Counted from the first letter of the stretch, positions 11,401 through 23,543 are shown. The stretch: 64,000 bases of DNA from Sebastes aleutianus (GCA_916700875.1 CAKAKS010000031.1:4778477-4842476), one strand, 5' to 3'. Notes: generated by a model from the sequence alone, not told the origin. Numbers and translations are program-made.

Positions 11401-13044
11401 GTTAGATTCCAGTGGGGGCTGCGTAGGATTGTTTCCTACTAATGTGACCCCAAACATTTCCAATAACTTCAGAGCGTTAAGTCCAAAAGTCAAGATTCAC
11501 TGAAAAAAGATTTTTCTAAAAGTCATAACAAGTTTTTACCTAAAGAAATATTGTGCTTCAATCTATATCTGTTGGCATTTAGCCTTTCAAAAACAACATT
11601 TTCACTGCTGGCAAAAAGTTTGCTCTCCTGCCGCACACAAATGGAGGCCTGTATTAACAGGCAGTCCAGCAGCAATCTACGAGCACCATACATTACATTT
11701 ATATAAACACAATAACATTTTTTTTTTTTAAATATGACGACAGACATTCAAAGCTTTATTCAAAAACCTCAGTAGAAGCTTCCAATGTTAAAATATGACA
11801 TTCCCTACTATTGCACATTAGATCTGTAATGATATCTCCCCATCCGGCACACTGAAACTGCTTCTCCACAGGCTTGACATTAAAGTCCTTAAAAGATGCA
11901 CTATTCTAATGACCACGCTTGCAGAGGCTACAGAGCGAGAGAAGTGAGTCACGATCCTACTTCCTGGTTAAGACCTTCATGTATGCCACCACCGAGTCTG
12001 TGCCAGGCAGAAGATGGATTCTGCAAGCAGCTGGCGAGGTGTCAGGCTCATCATGTCAAGCTAGATCAATTTCGGTTAAGAAGAAAATAGTCACCGACTG
12101 ATTTCCATTTACCTTGTAAAGCTGTTAGTGCCAGTGCTATGACAAAATGCATTAAAAGGGGCCAAAGAACAACCTGAGGGACACCAGCAGCAGTTGTGGG
12201 TTTGTGCCAAGACCCTGAATGGCTGGCTGAGACTTGTCAACATGTGCGGACTTTGCTGAAAGGTTAAGGTTTGGAACTGCAAGCATGGAATGCGTCTTTG
12301 CAGTGGAAAACTTGTAAGAAGCTGAGACACGCCTCTGTAGCATCACCATATTACCCTCTATGAGGACAGCATAAAGGCTAACTAAGGCAACTGAGACCCT
12401 GGAGGAGGAGGTTGTAGTTACACTTATAGGATGATGCTGCCATATAGGAACAACCCGATAGCAGAGAGAAAATAGTGTAGATACAAGTAATTGAGATGCA
12501 GACAAACGAGGAAATCAAGAAACAAGAAGCAGATGAGTCAAAACTTCACCATGGAAATCCTCAACAGAGTATGCAATTACAAGAGCAGGACTCAGAAGAG
12601 GCTGAAGTCCAGCAAAAAAAATGAGAATACAACAGCCTGAAACAAGTGGGAGCTGGCCGGGGATAGAACCCTCCCATGATGGGCATGACCCATTATGTAT
12701 CAAATCCTTGACCAAGCTATTTATGTGTTCCTCCTAACCGCATGCTGGGATATGGAATAGTCCCAGTAGAATTCCCACTATAAATTCATCCTTGACCAGT
12801 GTGTTTTCAGTTGGGTACACTTAACACATCATAGTCTGTTGTTACAAGGCCGTTATAGTCTGCCGTTGCAAGGCCATTGCTTTCGGTCAAGGCCATTACC
12901 GCTGGCCTCGGAAACCACGACCCAAGCAGGGCCATCACAGAAACACATCCAGCAACTGAGATCAGTATGACCAAGATGGGACAATTCCAGTCTATTATCT
13001 GTATAGTATTTAAACATAGAATTGAATTGAATAGATTGGCCCAA

Positions 13045-13118
13045 TTGTCACCAATATCCGATCCAGCTATTTGAACCAGTATTGGCCTGATATCCGATCC
13101 AGTATCGGTGCATCCCTA
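13045..13118 (-). mobile_element. Right end of a GGGATGCACCGATAC-type hAT element
   Basis: Repeated GATATCCGATCCAGTAT motifs end in CAGTATCGGTGCATCCCTA, the inverted form of the 9707 terminus. Degenerate sub-terminal repeats of this sort are normal in hAT MITEs. Confidence 0.6.
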
Positions 13119-14905
13119 GTTTACAGCAATACTTTAGTCAATGGAAACAAAAACAATCTCCCATTTCTTCGGCTCTTTCTAAAGTGTTACCTTACTCATA
13201 ACTTACTCAATCGTTGATCTTTTTGTTGAGCTGAAGCCATTTACCTAGTATTTCCACACATATGGCCTTCCTCTGTTGGATGAATACTCTCTTGTTCCAA
13301 ATGTGTACGTCTCTACAACCAATATTCCAAGTCCATCAGACACGTGCAACACGTGTCAAAACAGATCTTGACATAAATTAAATCAACTGGGCTCATTTGC
13401 CTCTGTAATCTTGGTAAATACTGTAACCGACTAAATTGAAAAAATTGAGGTGACGCAAGCATCGATCACAGATGGTTTGTGGCAGGCTAATTAAAATGCA
13501 TTGGTTTTCCTTCAGTACCAGTGATGGTACATGTCCGCAGCCTCCGTCCTTTCCACCCTACCCATTCATTGTCTATGTAAGCAGCCATGCAATGCACTCT
13601 GGTAGCGTGGTGGCACGATTCGAGAGACGGGGCAATCACGTTGACCGCTCCTCATTTGCATAAAGTTGAGGTCTAGGCTACTTTATGCAAATCACAGGAA
13701 GGAAAGACCCGAGAAACTTTTACACTAAGCATTGTCGATCCAAAATAATGACTGATTCAACAACTGCATGGCTTATTTCTTGCATAAAATGTTTTTAGAA
13801 ACCCATTTCAGTGAACTATTTAAGAGAAGAAAGTTTCCAAATCAGCCGCCATGTTTGGTTCTGGTTTAAAAGCTGGGAGCAGCAGCCCATGAGGGAAAGC
13901 GTTCGTCCAATCAGGTGCATCAAGCATCCAATGCTGGGAAGCAAGGTGATCCCTCATGATAAAAAAAAATGCCCCCGTGGACATGTACCATGAGGCCCCT
14001 CCACATTAGCAGTAGCCTTATCTGCATGTTTGTATTTTGTATTTTGACTTTCCTTGGCGCATGGTTGACATGAATGCTGTAATGCAGTTTAGAATCACCG
14101 CATCAATGCATTCTACTCTTCTTATTTGACCGAGGTCTCAATTGAAGAGGCCAAAACAAAGGATTAGTAAATCTTAATGTGTGTACTATTACGCCCAAGC
14201 CTCCCACTTTGGCAATGGCAGACAACCCCCCCATCGGTGGACAAGTGAAATCAGAATAGGTCTTGTTAATGGGATTGTAGTGTTTTAGAAGAAGCCTATG
14301 CACTCAGCAGATAAGGGGACTGTTTATCCCGTTAATGTGTCACTTTAAATACATTAGGAGTAGGAGGGCTCCTGATTTTTTTTTTTTTTGTTTGGCACTC
14401 TGCCTCACTAATCCTGAAGAGCACGCAAGGGACAAAGCATTTATAGATCCACACATAAATTACACTGTTTTTTTAGTGGGTTAATGATGCTTATTTCCTG
14501 GGGAAAACCCAAATAATATTTTGCCTTAATTGCACAGTACAATCTGCAAGGGGACATTTTTTTTATATTAATTTAAATAATTTAAAATCGAGATGACCTT
14601 GAGCAACAATGGAGGCACAGACACACACACATATAGTACATAGGCACATGAACAATAACACACAAGAGAGAATGTATTCATTGCTAATGAGAGATAATCC
14701 AAGGCCCACTGTGCCGCATCGGGCCGATGGCAAGCAGCTATTTGTTTATTCTATTTACACTGTCACAACAGTTTCCCAGAGGTCTGTTAGTCCCACTATA
14801 AAACAAAGGCTGGGTCTATAACCCATTGCTTACTATGCACTTGTCAATGTTATTTGAAAATATGTTTAGCAATGTTTGTGGATGGTTATGTTGGGATTTT
14901 TGTTT
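13119..14905. other. Intron with an octamer inverted repeat, otherwise nothing
   Basis: Single-copy texture, with a CA-rich patch at 14617-14630. No gene seen. The notable point is the inverted pair of octamers at 13654-13692 (separate entry). Confidence 0.45.
13654..13692. repeat. Perfect 13-bp inverted repeat containing POU octamers
   Basis: ATTTGCATAAAGT (13654-13666) and ACTTTATGCAAAT (13680-13692) are exact reverse complements with a 13-base spacer. Each arm contains the octamer ATTTGCAT, a POU-factor binding core. This may be part of a repeat rather than a functional site. Confidence 0.85.
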
Positions 14906-14907
14906 TG

Positions 14908-15388
14908 TAGTTTAAATATGACCTATTATGGTTATTTTTCAGGTGCATACTTGTATTTTGGTTTGTTGACATGCTTTAATGTTCAAAAAACACTTTACTT
15001 TTCTCTTACCGGCTGTGCTGCAGCACTTCTTTTCACCCTCTGTCTGAAATACTCTGTTTAAGCTCCGGCCCCCCCCTCCCCTAAAGCCCAGTCTTCTCTG
15101 ATTGGCCAGATGTCCCACTCTGTTGTGATTGGTCAACCGAACCTAACTTTTTGGACACCGCTCCAGCTCCGCTCTAACTAGCTTTGTTTGAGGGTGTGCT
15201 AAAACTAGCTGCTAGGCAGAGTATGTTACTTGGTGACATCACCACTTTATGGAAGAAAAGGCGGGACTTCAAGCGAGGCGTTTCAGGAAGTTCGGGAGCA
15301 GTGTTTCTGTGGTTACATGCACAAAAAAAAACATATAACATACTAAAGGAAAGGGAAAAAGAACAAAAGCATAATAGGTCCCCTTTAA
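14908..15388 (+). mobile_element. MITE family C, near complete
   Basis: The left end ATATGACCTATTATGGTTAT and right end AGCATAATAGGTCCCCTTTA form inverted termini. The inside includes CTTACCGGCTGTGCTGCAGC and GGTGACATCACCAC. Partial copies lie at 25579-25856 (+) and 54550-54930 (-), which confirms a repeat family. It has no coding capacity. Confidence 0.75.
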
Positions 15389-15483
15389 TTTTAGTTTAGT
15401 TTTTTTTTCTCTGTGAAAATGTCCTCACAGAAGCATTATGCATTGTATGGCTTTGACCTTCACTTAACTCCTGGGATTTTTAT

Positions 15484-15785
15484 TAGGGCTGTGCAATGAC
15501 ACACATCGATACAACATGTATCGTGAAACAAGAGTTACGATCCAATGTATTGCAATATATTGCGATACTTGCTTTTAATTAATTTTTTTTGGAAAACTGT
15601 CATAGTATAAAGAACACTGGGATTTACATTTTTCACAGTCCCTGTAACATCCAATATCATAGCACTACTGAGCCCGTCTGCCACAAATCTTTTCATGTAA
15701 ACTATTAATTAAAAATTGATAGTGTTTTTGAGAATCGATACAGTATCATGATACTCAAGTGTATCAGTATTTTCTTACACCCCTA
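15484..15785 (+). mobile_element. hAT-like MITE family D, short copy
   Basis: It runs from TAGGGCTGTGCAATGACA to TTCTTACACCCCTA, with internal ATCGATAC, TATTGCGATAC and AGAATCGATACAGTATCATG. Flanks ATTTTTAT and ACGTTTAT match at 6 of 8. Relatives lie at 23544-24086 (reverse) and 35805-36915 (reverse, interrupted). Confidence 0.7.
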
Positions 15786-16873
15786 ACGTTTATTGGAGGA
15801 AAAAAGATCTGCTTTCTTTAAGACGCTCACTGCGCCTAATGCTGTTACCGCACGCCTTGGTTGTGTGTTCCGAAGTCATAAGTCACCTTCTCCTTCATGC
15901 TGGGAGGCTCACTGGCGGTGTCTCTGAAAATATGATTGGTTTTCTGTAGGAGGTGGTCAGAACGCAGTCCCAACAGCTGCCGCTGAGATTGAGCACAGTA
16001 GGAGTTAGCGTGGGTGTGGACATCAGCGATAAGGCCCGAGTGGCACTGGCAGGGCCTCTCGTTAATGGGGGATCCTTCAGGGGACCCCACTAAGAATCTC
16101 CAAGGACAAAAGTCGCTCTCACTGTCTCAAATCTGGCAACAATCCTCCTGCATGTCTGTTTTCTTTGTCACACACTGTATGCAGAGCAAGAACCTTACAG
16201 ATTTGGATGCATCATCCACTGTAAATACTTATAGGACGGTCTGTCAGTGACCAATTCAGACCACATATTTAGACGACATGTTCGTAAAGTCGGTGCCATT
16301 ATATCAGGCACATTTAAACATCACAGAAAAATGGTGTTAAAATATCTTTTTTGAGCAAATGAGTTTCATTCATGAACTTCTGTAATTTAGTGGCTAGTAA
16401 GATAATCAGTTTTTGCGTGAGTGACATTTGATCTTGGGAAATGTCAAGTGTAAAAGTGTATAAAGTGGCCTCTGCAGTGGGAAACATGAGGGGAAGAGAG
16501 GTGGAAAACAGGTCAACTACAGACGGGTGTTGAGTCAACAGAATTGGATCCCACAGTGCTGATTGAGCTAGGAAGTATAGAAACAGCAGTCTACAGTTTA
16601 GCCGGCCGGGTGGAGGAGAAACATACTGACAGCTTTTTTTCTTTGCTTTGCTAGTTTTTGTTAATTCACAAATCGAATGGTCAATATAAATCCCAGTACT
16701 ATAGATGTTAGATTAGCATTAAAACTCTTATAAAGCTTAACATATCTTTTAATGTTACGACTCCCCTTGTTTTGTGTATTTATTTGTGAATGTTAAACCA
16801 GAAATGAAACGCCACAGAAACAAGAGCAAGGTGGGAGAACGGGTCATACTTTTTTCCAAAGCGTACCACAGTT
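15786..16873. other. Intron, no repeat recognised
   Basis: Single-copy and slightly GC-richer at 15830-16100. A minus-strand frame there (15845-16090, 81 codons, with CQCHSG and KEKVTYDFG) looks mildly protein-like but matches no family I know and was not accepted as an exon. Confidence 0.4.
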
Positions 16874-17257
16874 TAGGGATGTCATACCTTCGCCCAATGC
16901 TCATTTTTTTACTGAATAGAGCCTGAACCCATCATGATGTAAATATCAATGGCACCTCCCGTGTGGAAATCGGCAGGACGAGAGCTTCTTAACGTTAGCT
17001 GTTAGCAGCAGGGCAGTTGCACAGCCCTGCACAAAGCTAACAGCTTACGTTAACTAGCTTTCATCCTACCGATTTCAACACAGGGTTTGTTTTGTTTGCA
17101 ATATGGCATTATCAGGGAAAAAATAGGATCCCGACACATTTTCCATCGTCCCCGGGACTACGGGTACCTACGGTACTGTAGAAAAAAGAGTATTGTCACA
17201 TTTTCCAAATTTTGGCATCAACTTCATACGGAAGTATTGGTTCTCGTGACATCCCTA
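16874..17257. mobile_element. hAT-like MITE with perfect 8-bp target duplication
   Basis: Ends TAGGGATGTCA and TGACATCCCTA are exact inverted repeats of 11 bases. CCACAGTT precedes (16866-16873) and follows (17258-17265) the 384-bp element exactly. The inside has inverted GTTAGC/GCTAAC and AACGTTA motifs. The perfect duplication suggests this is among the younger insertions here. Part of its interior recurs at 58530-58640. Confidence 0.85.
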
Positions 17258-17265
17258 CCACAGTT

Positions 17266-18099
17266 TATTTGATTTTTTTGATTGAGCATAGGCCACCATT
17301 GTATTATTATATTGGATTGTTTTGTTGGGAAAATCAGAATTTCAAACATGTTTGACATTGGTGGTCCATCACAGTGGTATTAAGTATCATGCTTTCCACT
17401 CCTTTTGTTGATTACTAAAATCCAAAATGCCAAAATTCCCACCGACGTGAAGATAAGCTAAAGTGGTTCGTATTCAACTTTTGCATGGTCCATGTCCATT
17501 TCCTTCTTCTTTTCTCCGTCATAGTTTCTTTAGCTTCATGGGGATCAAATGTTGGGATTTGTGTTCACCGACTTAATTTGGGCAGGTAATAACAATTCAA
17601 TTTGAAGAACTAAACTAAAACTGCCTGAAAATGTGGGTACCTCCCTTCTTCCAAATGAACTCAAGTATGGATCATTGATGCTGAGAAAACAACAAATTCA
17701 TGTGATACTGGAGCTAGACTGAACATTTCAATAGAAAAACACACCCATGTGTGGTATCCCATTGTGTGTTAGGCCGGTGTAGATAACACTGTTACATTTC
17801 CTGGAAAAAAAAAAAGTCTTGATGCATTTTTAATTGTGTTCATTTTCATTGGTCTTTATGTGAATGCCAGCTATTTCATTAGTGTTTGTAATGAGACATT
17901 AGGGTGGCATTTAGTTGCATGGGTGTTAAATTGGAAATGGGAACCTTGCATGCCTTTTTGTAGCTCATCCTGTATTTGCCTAAATATTCTATAGCTCCCA
18001 TCAGGTCATTTTTTAAATGGTAATGGCACAGTTAGCATTTTGGGAATGGGAGGATATGCCATAAAGACCATTTAGTAGCTAATCAGGGGTGAATTTTGT
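17266..18099. other. AT-rich intron, nothing recognised
   Basis: No gene, paired termini or second copy found. Confidence 0.45.
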
Positions 18100-18720
18100 T
18101 CAACCTGTTTGTTTTGCTGCTGATGAACAGTTCCTGTCGCCATCTGACGGTAGCGTGAAATCAAAAAGTAAAAACGTGCAGAATTCGCCATTGTCACAGG
18201 TGACTGAGACGTTTTGAGGCCGAATTTGAATGTCTAGGAGGTATGCTAATATTCGTGAACACTTTTTGATGAGTGTCAGACTGATATAAATCCCTTTTCT
18301 ACTTTCTGTCTGCTTGTCTCTCTCTTTCATATATAGCCTCACCTCTCCTTTTTCTGCCCTTGCTTTCATTTTGGGCCCGAGACATTTGAAACCAATGAAT
18401 CCATCCCTCATATGAATTATTGAATATTCATTTGCCATCCATTCTATAGCCGGCCTGATCAATGACATGTGGGGTTGCAGTCGGTGGAAGACGAATGCGT
18501 TACGCCACGTATGTAATGACAGGCGGCAAAGTGCCTTTAGGGTGCCAGCTTTCATCGCAGTAAACGTTGATGACACGGGCTTGTTGCCGAGCTGACAAAC
18601 TGTCATGGAGCTGTCAGGCTCGCACAATCACTGACTCCGAACCGCTATGATCACCTTTAAACTGATGAGAGCCAACCTTTCGGGAACGCGTGTTGATGCG
18701 TGGGCGGGCAGGAGACTCTG
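18100..18720. promoter_or_regulatory. Candidate conserved non-coding block
   Basis: A repeat-free stretch of balanced composition with dense homeodomain/POU-like text, for example TTGAATATTCATTTGCC at about 18420-18436, and CATGGAGCTGTCAGG. It has the longest open frame in the window (175 codons, minus), but without family resemblance. Open frames over constrained non-coding DNA are common. The nomination is by texture only. Confidence 0.3.
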
Positions 18721-19325
18721 TACTGTATGTATATGCGTGCATATGTTTGTCGGCTCTTTGACAATATATACAAATTCAGGAATTTGTACTGTTTTGAACC
18801 CACATTTCCTCTCCGTCAGACTGTTGGAGGCAGTGCAACCTTGGCAGTGATTATCATTATCAACACACAGCCTGATTGTGCTATAATTGGTAGTGATGAT
18901 GTTGAATGCACAGTAATGTGAGTATCTTCCAAACACTACCATCTCCCTAGCTGGAAATAAGAGCACTGAGGATTGAATTGAAGATGCATTCAGGTAATAC
19001 GCTGGTGATGGTCCATTGACGCTGAAGTAGATTTTGTCTCTGTGGGCTCCGAGACATTCATTTCAAATGAGTTCCAGCTGTGATTCAGAAAATATATCCC
19101 AAATCCCAATAAAATCACTAAGGGTAATTTCCCCCATTGTTCATGTTCAGTGGAGCAGCTCCAAGATTTGTCTCTGGATGACATCATTACCAGTCCTTTC
19201 CCTGTTGCTCAGTGTAATGCTGAACGCTGAAATGTCAGAACAGCAAATGCATTCAGTTTTAGGGTGGATTTTACTTTTTAAAGGTAAAGTGTGGAGGATT
19301 TGGTGGCATCTAGTGGTGTGGTTTC
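18721..19325. other. Intron, nothing recognised
   Basis: No supported feature. Overlapping frames on both strands have no recognisable motifs. Confidence 0.4.
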
Positions 19326-19329
19326 AGAT

Positions 19330-19860
19330 TGCAACCAGTGGCCTACCTCTGGGTCTTCTTTAATACAGCATGATGTTCTTTTAGTAAATTATGGTCCCAT
19401 TTAGAGTCAAATATACAATAAAGCAGGGTATACTTTAGGGCTTGGCTACCTTGTGGTTGAACAAACATTGTAAACATGAGTTTATCGTATCAACCGCTAG
19501 TGTCAAGTCTTCTTCAATACAGCATGATGTTCATTTAGTAAATTATGGTCATTTCAAATTTGACCATAAAGCAAGGTTTGCTATAGTGCGTGGCAACCTT
19601 TTGATTGACAGGTTGCTACCACGGCGTTGTCCGGTCTGGGAGTTGGCCGTGTTTTCGTCTTACAATTTGAACCCTTTCACAGTGTGATTTCAGTTCATGA
19701 AAGTTATTTGTAACATTTTTGGTCACCTGAAAATGTCTTATGGAGCATTCGGTTGTAAAACAAAATGGTAACGGCCAAAATGCCAAACTCGAAGCTTCAA
19801 AACGGCAGTCCACAAACCAATGGGTGACATCACGGTGACAACATCGACTTCTTTATGATT
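19330..19860 (+). repeat. Interspersed repeat family E, copy 1
   Basis: It shares with 28610-29135 the blocks ACATTGTAAACATGAGTTTA, TTCTTCAATACAGCATGA, GCTACCACGGCGTTGTCC, CTTTCAC(A/G)GTGTG, TTCATGAAAGTTA and AACTCGAAGCTTCAAAAC. The class is unknown and it has no coding capacity. Confidence 0.75.
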
Positions 19861-20531
19861 GTAACCAACTGATTACCCCTCCGCTCACTACTCCCTTTCC
19901 AAGACTACGGTAACATGAGCCGCCAAATGCAAAACAGTGGTAACGCCATTCACCTCACCCAGAGGCCATCCTTACCATAATAACCCAACTTTAGGAGCAA
20001 TGCAAGTCAGACGGCGGCTGGCGGTACCACGGTTTTGCACTCTGCGGCTCACGTTACCGCAGTTTCACAAGCCTGTCGGAGAACTATGGTGGCGTTCTGG
20101 TACCTTGAAGTATGTTGTGTACTTTGTGGGGCTCTATGATCAATGCTTTCCTAATTAGGGTTGCCTTTGTTTAGTTCCAGAGTGCAATTTGCATCTGCTA
20201 ACAGTCCAGTACAGGTTTGATAGAGCTGGCAGACTGCATGGATTTGGAAAATACAGCATTGGTTTATCTGTAAAAGTCACAAACAGATGTATGCTACTCC
20301 TCTGGCGTCCCCCCCGCTGCTGATTCAGTTTCACTGATTAAATCCTGAATTGATGCATAGAGGTGCTTAGGAGTAAAACATTGTCTTTGGTGTTTTTGCA
20401 GTGGACAGGTTTTTACACCCGATTTGACTGGCATCAGACCATTAAATAGATATCAGTTGCTGTACGCACCATACATATGGGTCAATAGGGGCCTACTACG
20501 CCTACTATGTTTTAAGTGAAAGTTAAAACTA
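19861..20531. other. Intron, mostly single copy
   Basis: 19870-20160 contains several TACGGTAAC, GGTACCACGG and CGTTACCGCAG motifs in both orientations and may be the tail of repeat family E. The remainder shows nothing. Confidence 0.4.
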
Positions 20532-21265
20532 AGGCCCTGTTCACACCTGGTATTAACATGCATCCTCAGTGATCCGATCACAAGTGGACAGCTCTAAGTA
20601 CAGGTGTGAACGCACTCAAGATGCATTGAGGACGCATTGAGGACACATCGAGATCGGATCTTTCGGACCACATTCAGAGGTGGTCTGGGCCACATATGAC
20701 CACATTCTTTCAGCAGTGTGTACGCGAATGTGTCCTGGCCACATTAAGGGCCGCCTACTCATCGGATGTCCAGCTGGGATCCGCGGGATCACCGCGCCCT
20801 TTAGGTGAATAAACGGGCAGACACGGGCGCTTTTCAGACAGGAAACGGCCTCTGTGCTCTACTGTATGTAGACTAGGCATGCAAAGTGCATTATTATCAT
20901 ACTGTCGGAGATGTGTCAGTGTTTTTGTTCCGCTGCTTTGCGCGGAGCTGACACCCGACCGTCCGCCCGCCTATTCTCTGTCCTCCCCGGCTCTCTGGAG
21001 CGCTGTACCCCGCTGTTGTCCGGCAAAAGCAGCGTTGCCGGCACAATAACCTTTTATTTTGATGTTGATACAATGTACCAGAATTAACAAAAATGTAGGA
21101 TATTACTACTGACATTCATGTAATATTACGTCACAACGGCTGCTATTAGCCATGTGTTTACTACGTGTTTATTTGCATATGGCTCGGGGAAGTGAGACCG
21201 GATCACAAGTGGCCACTGAAGACGCATGTGGAGACGCATGTTAATACCAGGTGTGAACAGGGCCT
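20532..21265. mobile_element. DNA transposon with long perfect terminal inverted repeats
   Basis: The left end AGGCCCTGTTCACACCTGGT continues into ATTAACATGC. The right end GCATGTTAATACCAGGTGTG continues into AACAGGGCCT. They are exact inverses over about 30 bases. Sub-terminal repeats GGATCACAAGTGG occur near both ends. The 734-bp body has no transposase. Flanking bases show no clear duplication, so the superfamily is left open. Confidence 0.8.
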
Positions 21266-21309
21266 ATCACGTTGTAAAACTGAATGAAATGTTACATTTT
21301 GAACACAAT

Positions 21310-21440
21310 CAAAAAGGCTTCTTTAGGTTTCGGTAACAAAACTACAACTTCTTTAGGTTGAGGCAAAAAAAGCAAAAAAAAACAAAACAGTTAGGTTTAG
21401 GCGAACAAAAACGCTTAGCTTAGTTTAGGGAAAAACATTG
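21310..21440 (+). repeat. TTAGGTTTAGG-type repeat cluster
   Basis: Several copies of CTTTAGGTTxxGGxAACAAAA and TTAGGTTTAGGCGAACAAAA, related to the tandem minisatellite at 33486-33750. A short TTAGGTTTAGGTAAAACATC relative lies near 45892. Confidence 0.6.
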
Positions 21441-22910
21441 CGTTCTGAATTAAAATAATTACTAACACAAAGACAACTACACGTTGTTGGTTTCACACTA
21501 TCTACACTACAACACCTGACGTCATAATTACTCATAATTACTACGGTCGAAAGAGGTCGCTGTCGTGTTCTTTTATACCGTCTTTCGGTGACCTACCATG
21601 TGAATAGATGATAAAACCTACTAGTGGGTGTAGTAGGCTCCTATTGACCCACATCTATGGTGCTTATAGCGACCGATAATGCCTATTTAATAGCCTGACA
21701 ACCGTGAGCAGCAGCATGAATTTAGGAAGCCAGTATTCAGGGTTAGGTTTGTCTCTGCTATGTGGCAGCTCCCAAGCCTCTGTGTTCTTACTCAGTAGGT
21801 TGTGGGCAACCTCATCTCATCAAATATCCAACTCTGGGAGACTGTGCTAAGTGAAAATCACTCTTTGCTCAAGGCAACATTTAAAGAAAACCTCAGTGCA
21901 AACTCAAAATTGAACTCAGCACTTCTAGCCAAAACCTTGCAAATGGTGAAGAAAAGATGAAAGATCTTAGAGGAGAGACAGCTAAAAGAAAAGGGATAAA
22001 GAAAAAACACAGTAAGAGCAGGAAGTGAGCGCTTGTATTAAGAGTTCTGCTGACATTGAGTGTTCAATAGATTTTCACTTGTATCTTAAGTACCTGCAGA
22101 GAGGACTTAGCAAAGAGTAGGAAGGGTTTATCAAGGATTTGGGCCAAGCTTTCCATATCTCTGTGACGACTGTTATGCAAACTTTATGTAAAGTGAAAAG
22201 GGACTAAAACCAAGGTTGGCACATTTGTTGTTACAGCTTTTCTTCCTCAGTTTTATCTTGAACTCTTCCACTAACTAATAAATGATGAAAAGAAAATGAT
22301 AGGGCTGCTGCTTAAACATCGATGATCCGAAAAATCAGTTGAGAAGCTCCCCGAGCCTAATCTAATTTTTTTCCAGCTGAATCACAGCCCTTTTTTTTTT
22401 AGCTGCGTCACTGTGCACAAAGCAACGCAGGATAACAGCACGGCAAGCTATGAACTTCTACAAACTGAGTCTTGTCTCAAAATGACCTTACTACAAAGGA
22501 AATGGAGGAGAGTGATGAAAGTGTAATGCGGAACGACGCAGATCAGCATAACTTGTTTCAGTTCGCCGCTCCGCCACCCCACGAAACTACTTGTGAAGCC
22601 ACTTTGAACCACCAATTCACTCACTCAATAAAGAAAAGCTTTCACACTCAGCCAAAGAAGAAAGATTTAGGAGAGACGTTTAAAGTGTGCACAGTATTCA
22701 GCATGAATTTGTGAAGATGAGGGTACAGTATATTGTCCAATTTTGAACTGATGCATTCACAGCTTTGCTTTCAAGGGCCATAGTGATGGATTACATCATG
22801 TATACTTTACATAACTGCTTGTATATCTGACTTATAACTATTTTCAAAAGCATACGATACAGTTAAAATTCAATTTGCTTCGATTCACTACCTTATGGTA
22901 TGATAATAAA
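21441..22910. other. Intron, nothing recognised
   Basis: No gene or paired repeat found. The 80-codon frame at 22472-22714 has no family resemblance. Confidence 0.4.
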
Positions 22911-23170
22911 CAAGGCTGTCAAAGTTAATCCAATAATAACAGAAATTTGTTTTAACCCCACTAATTTCTTCTAGTCTTCCGGAGGATGTACCGGGCTCAG
23001 TTTTAAAGCTAGAGTGAAGATACTGGTATCATATCATATGAAACTAGAAAAACATAAAGAAACCATTGGTACCAACCATGTCATACTAGCTTGTCACAAA
23101 GGAGGTTAAATAACGCTCCAAACTTGCGCTAAATTTTTGCGAGGAAAAACTGTCATGGCCATTTTCAAAG
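22911..23170 (+). mobile_element. MITE family A, 3'-truncated copy
   Basis: Starts AAGGCTGTCAAAGTTAA and has the family A blocks CATATGAAACTAGAAAAAC, CATTGGTACCAACCATGTCA and GTCATGGCCATTTTCAAAG. It then stops before the internal and right-end sequence present in the full copies at 31988, 35068 and 46312. Confidence 0.75.
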
Positions 23171-23543
23171 TTGTTGCAATTTGTTGGCCTTAGTCAGTTA
23201 TTATTGCATGCAGTTGTGACCAGCCAGGGACTGATTTGAAACCTGTGTCTTTGGTGCATTTGGACTCTCAAAAATCTGGATATTTTGAGTTTTATCTCCG
23301 AAACAGCAACCATTTTTAATGCAAGAAACAGGGGAGATTTGTATGATCCTTTTCTTGATATCCATGAAGCTCATCATTGCGATATTTTTAAGCAATGGCA
23401 AATGGCTACTGCTAATAGTAGAGCAATACTATTACTGTAATTAACTTTAAGTTGAGTGTATAGGTTCGCTGATGACATGTTCACATAGATTTTTGTTGAC
23501 TGAAATTAATTCAGAACTTCCGTACTGGCACACTGCATGTTTG
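23171..23543. other. Intron, nothing recognised
   Basis: No supported feature. Confidence 0.4.

Larger units (their letters stand above)
9746..13044. other. Intron or interior of a possible 3.4-kb hAT element
   Basis: Bounded by inward-facing hAT-type termini at 9707 and 13118. I found no transposase-like protein motif in any frame, including the 117-codon frame at 12152-12505 minus. A remnant starting TAGGGCTGGACTGAATAG lies at 11278. The rest is unremarkable. Confidence 0.4.

Noticed and set aside
15845..16090. 81-codon minus-strand frame with protein-like text (CQCHSG, KEKVTYDFG)
   Set aside because: It resembles a small cilia/sperm-type protein only vaguely. I could not name a family or find flanking exons, so it was not annotated.
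18100..18627. 175-codon minus-strand frame as a gene
   Set aside because: No recognisable domain, no splice sites fitting an exon, and a start without context. It lies in an intron, so I treat it as fortuitous or as a shadow of constrained non-coding DNA.
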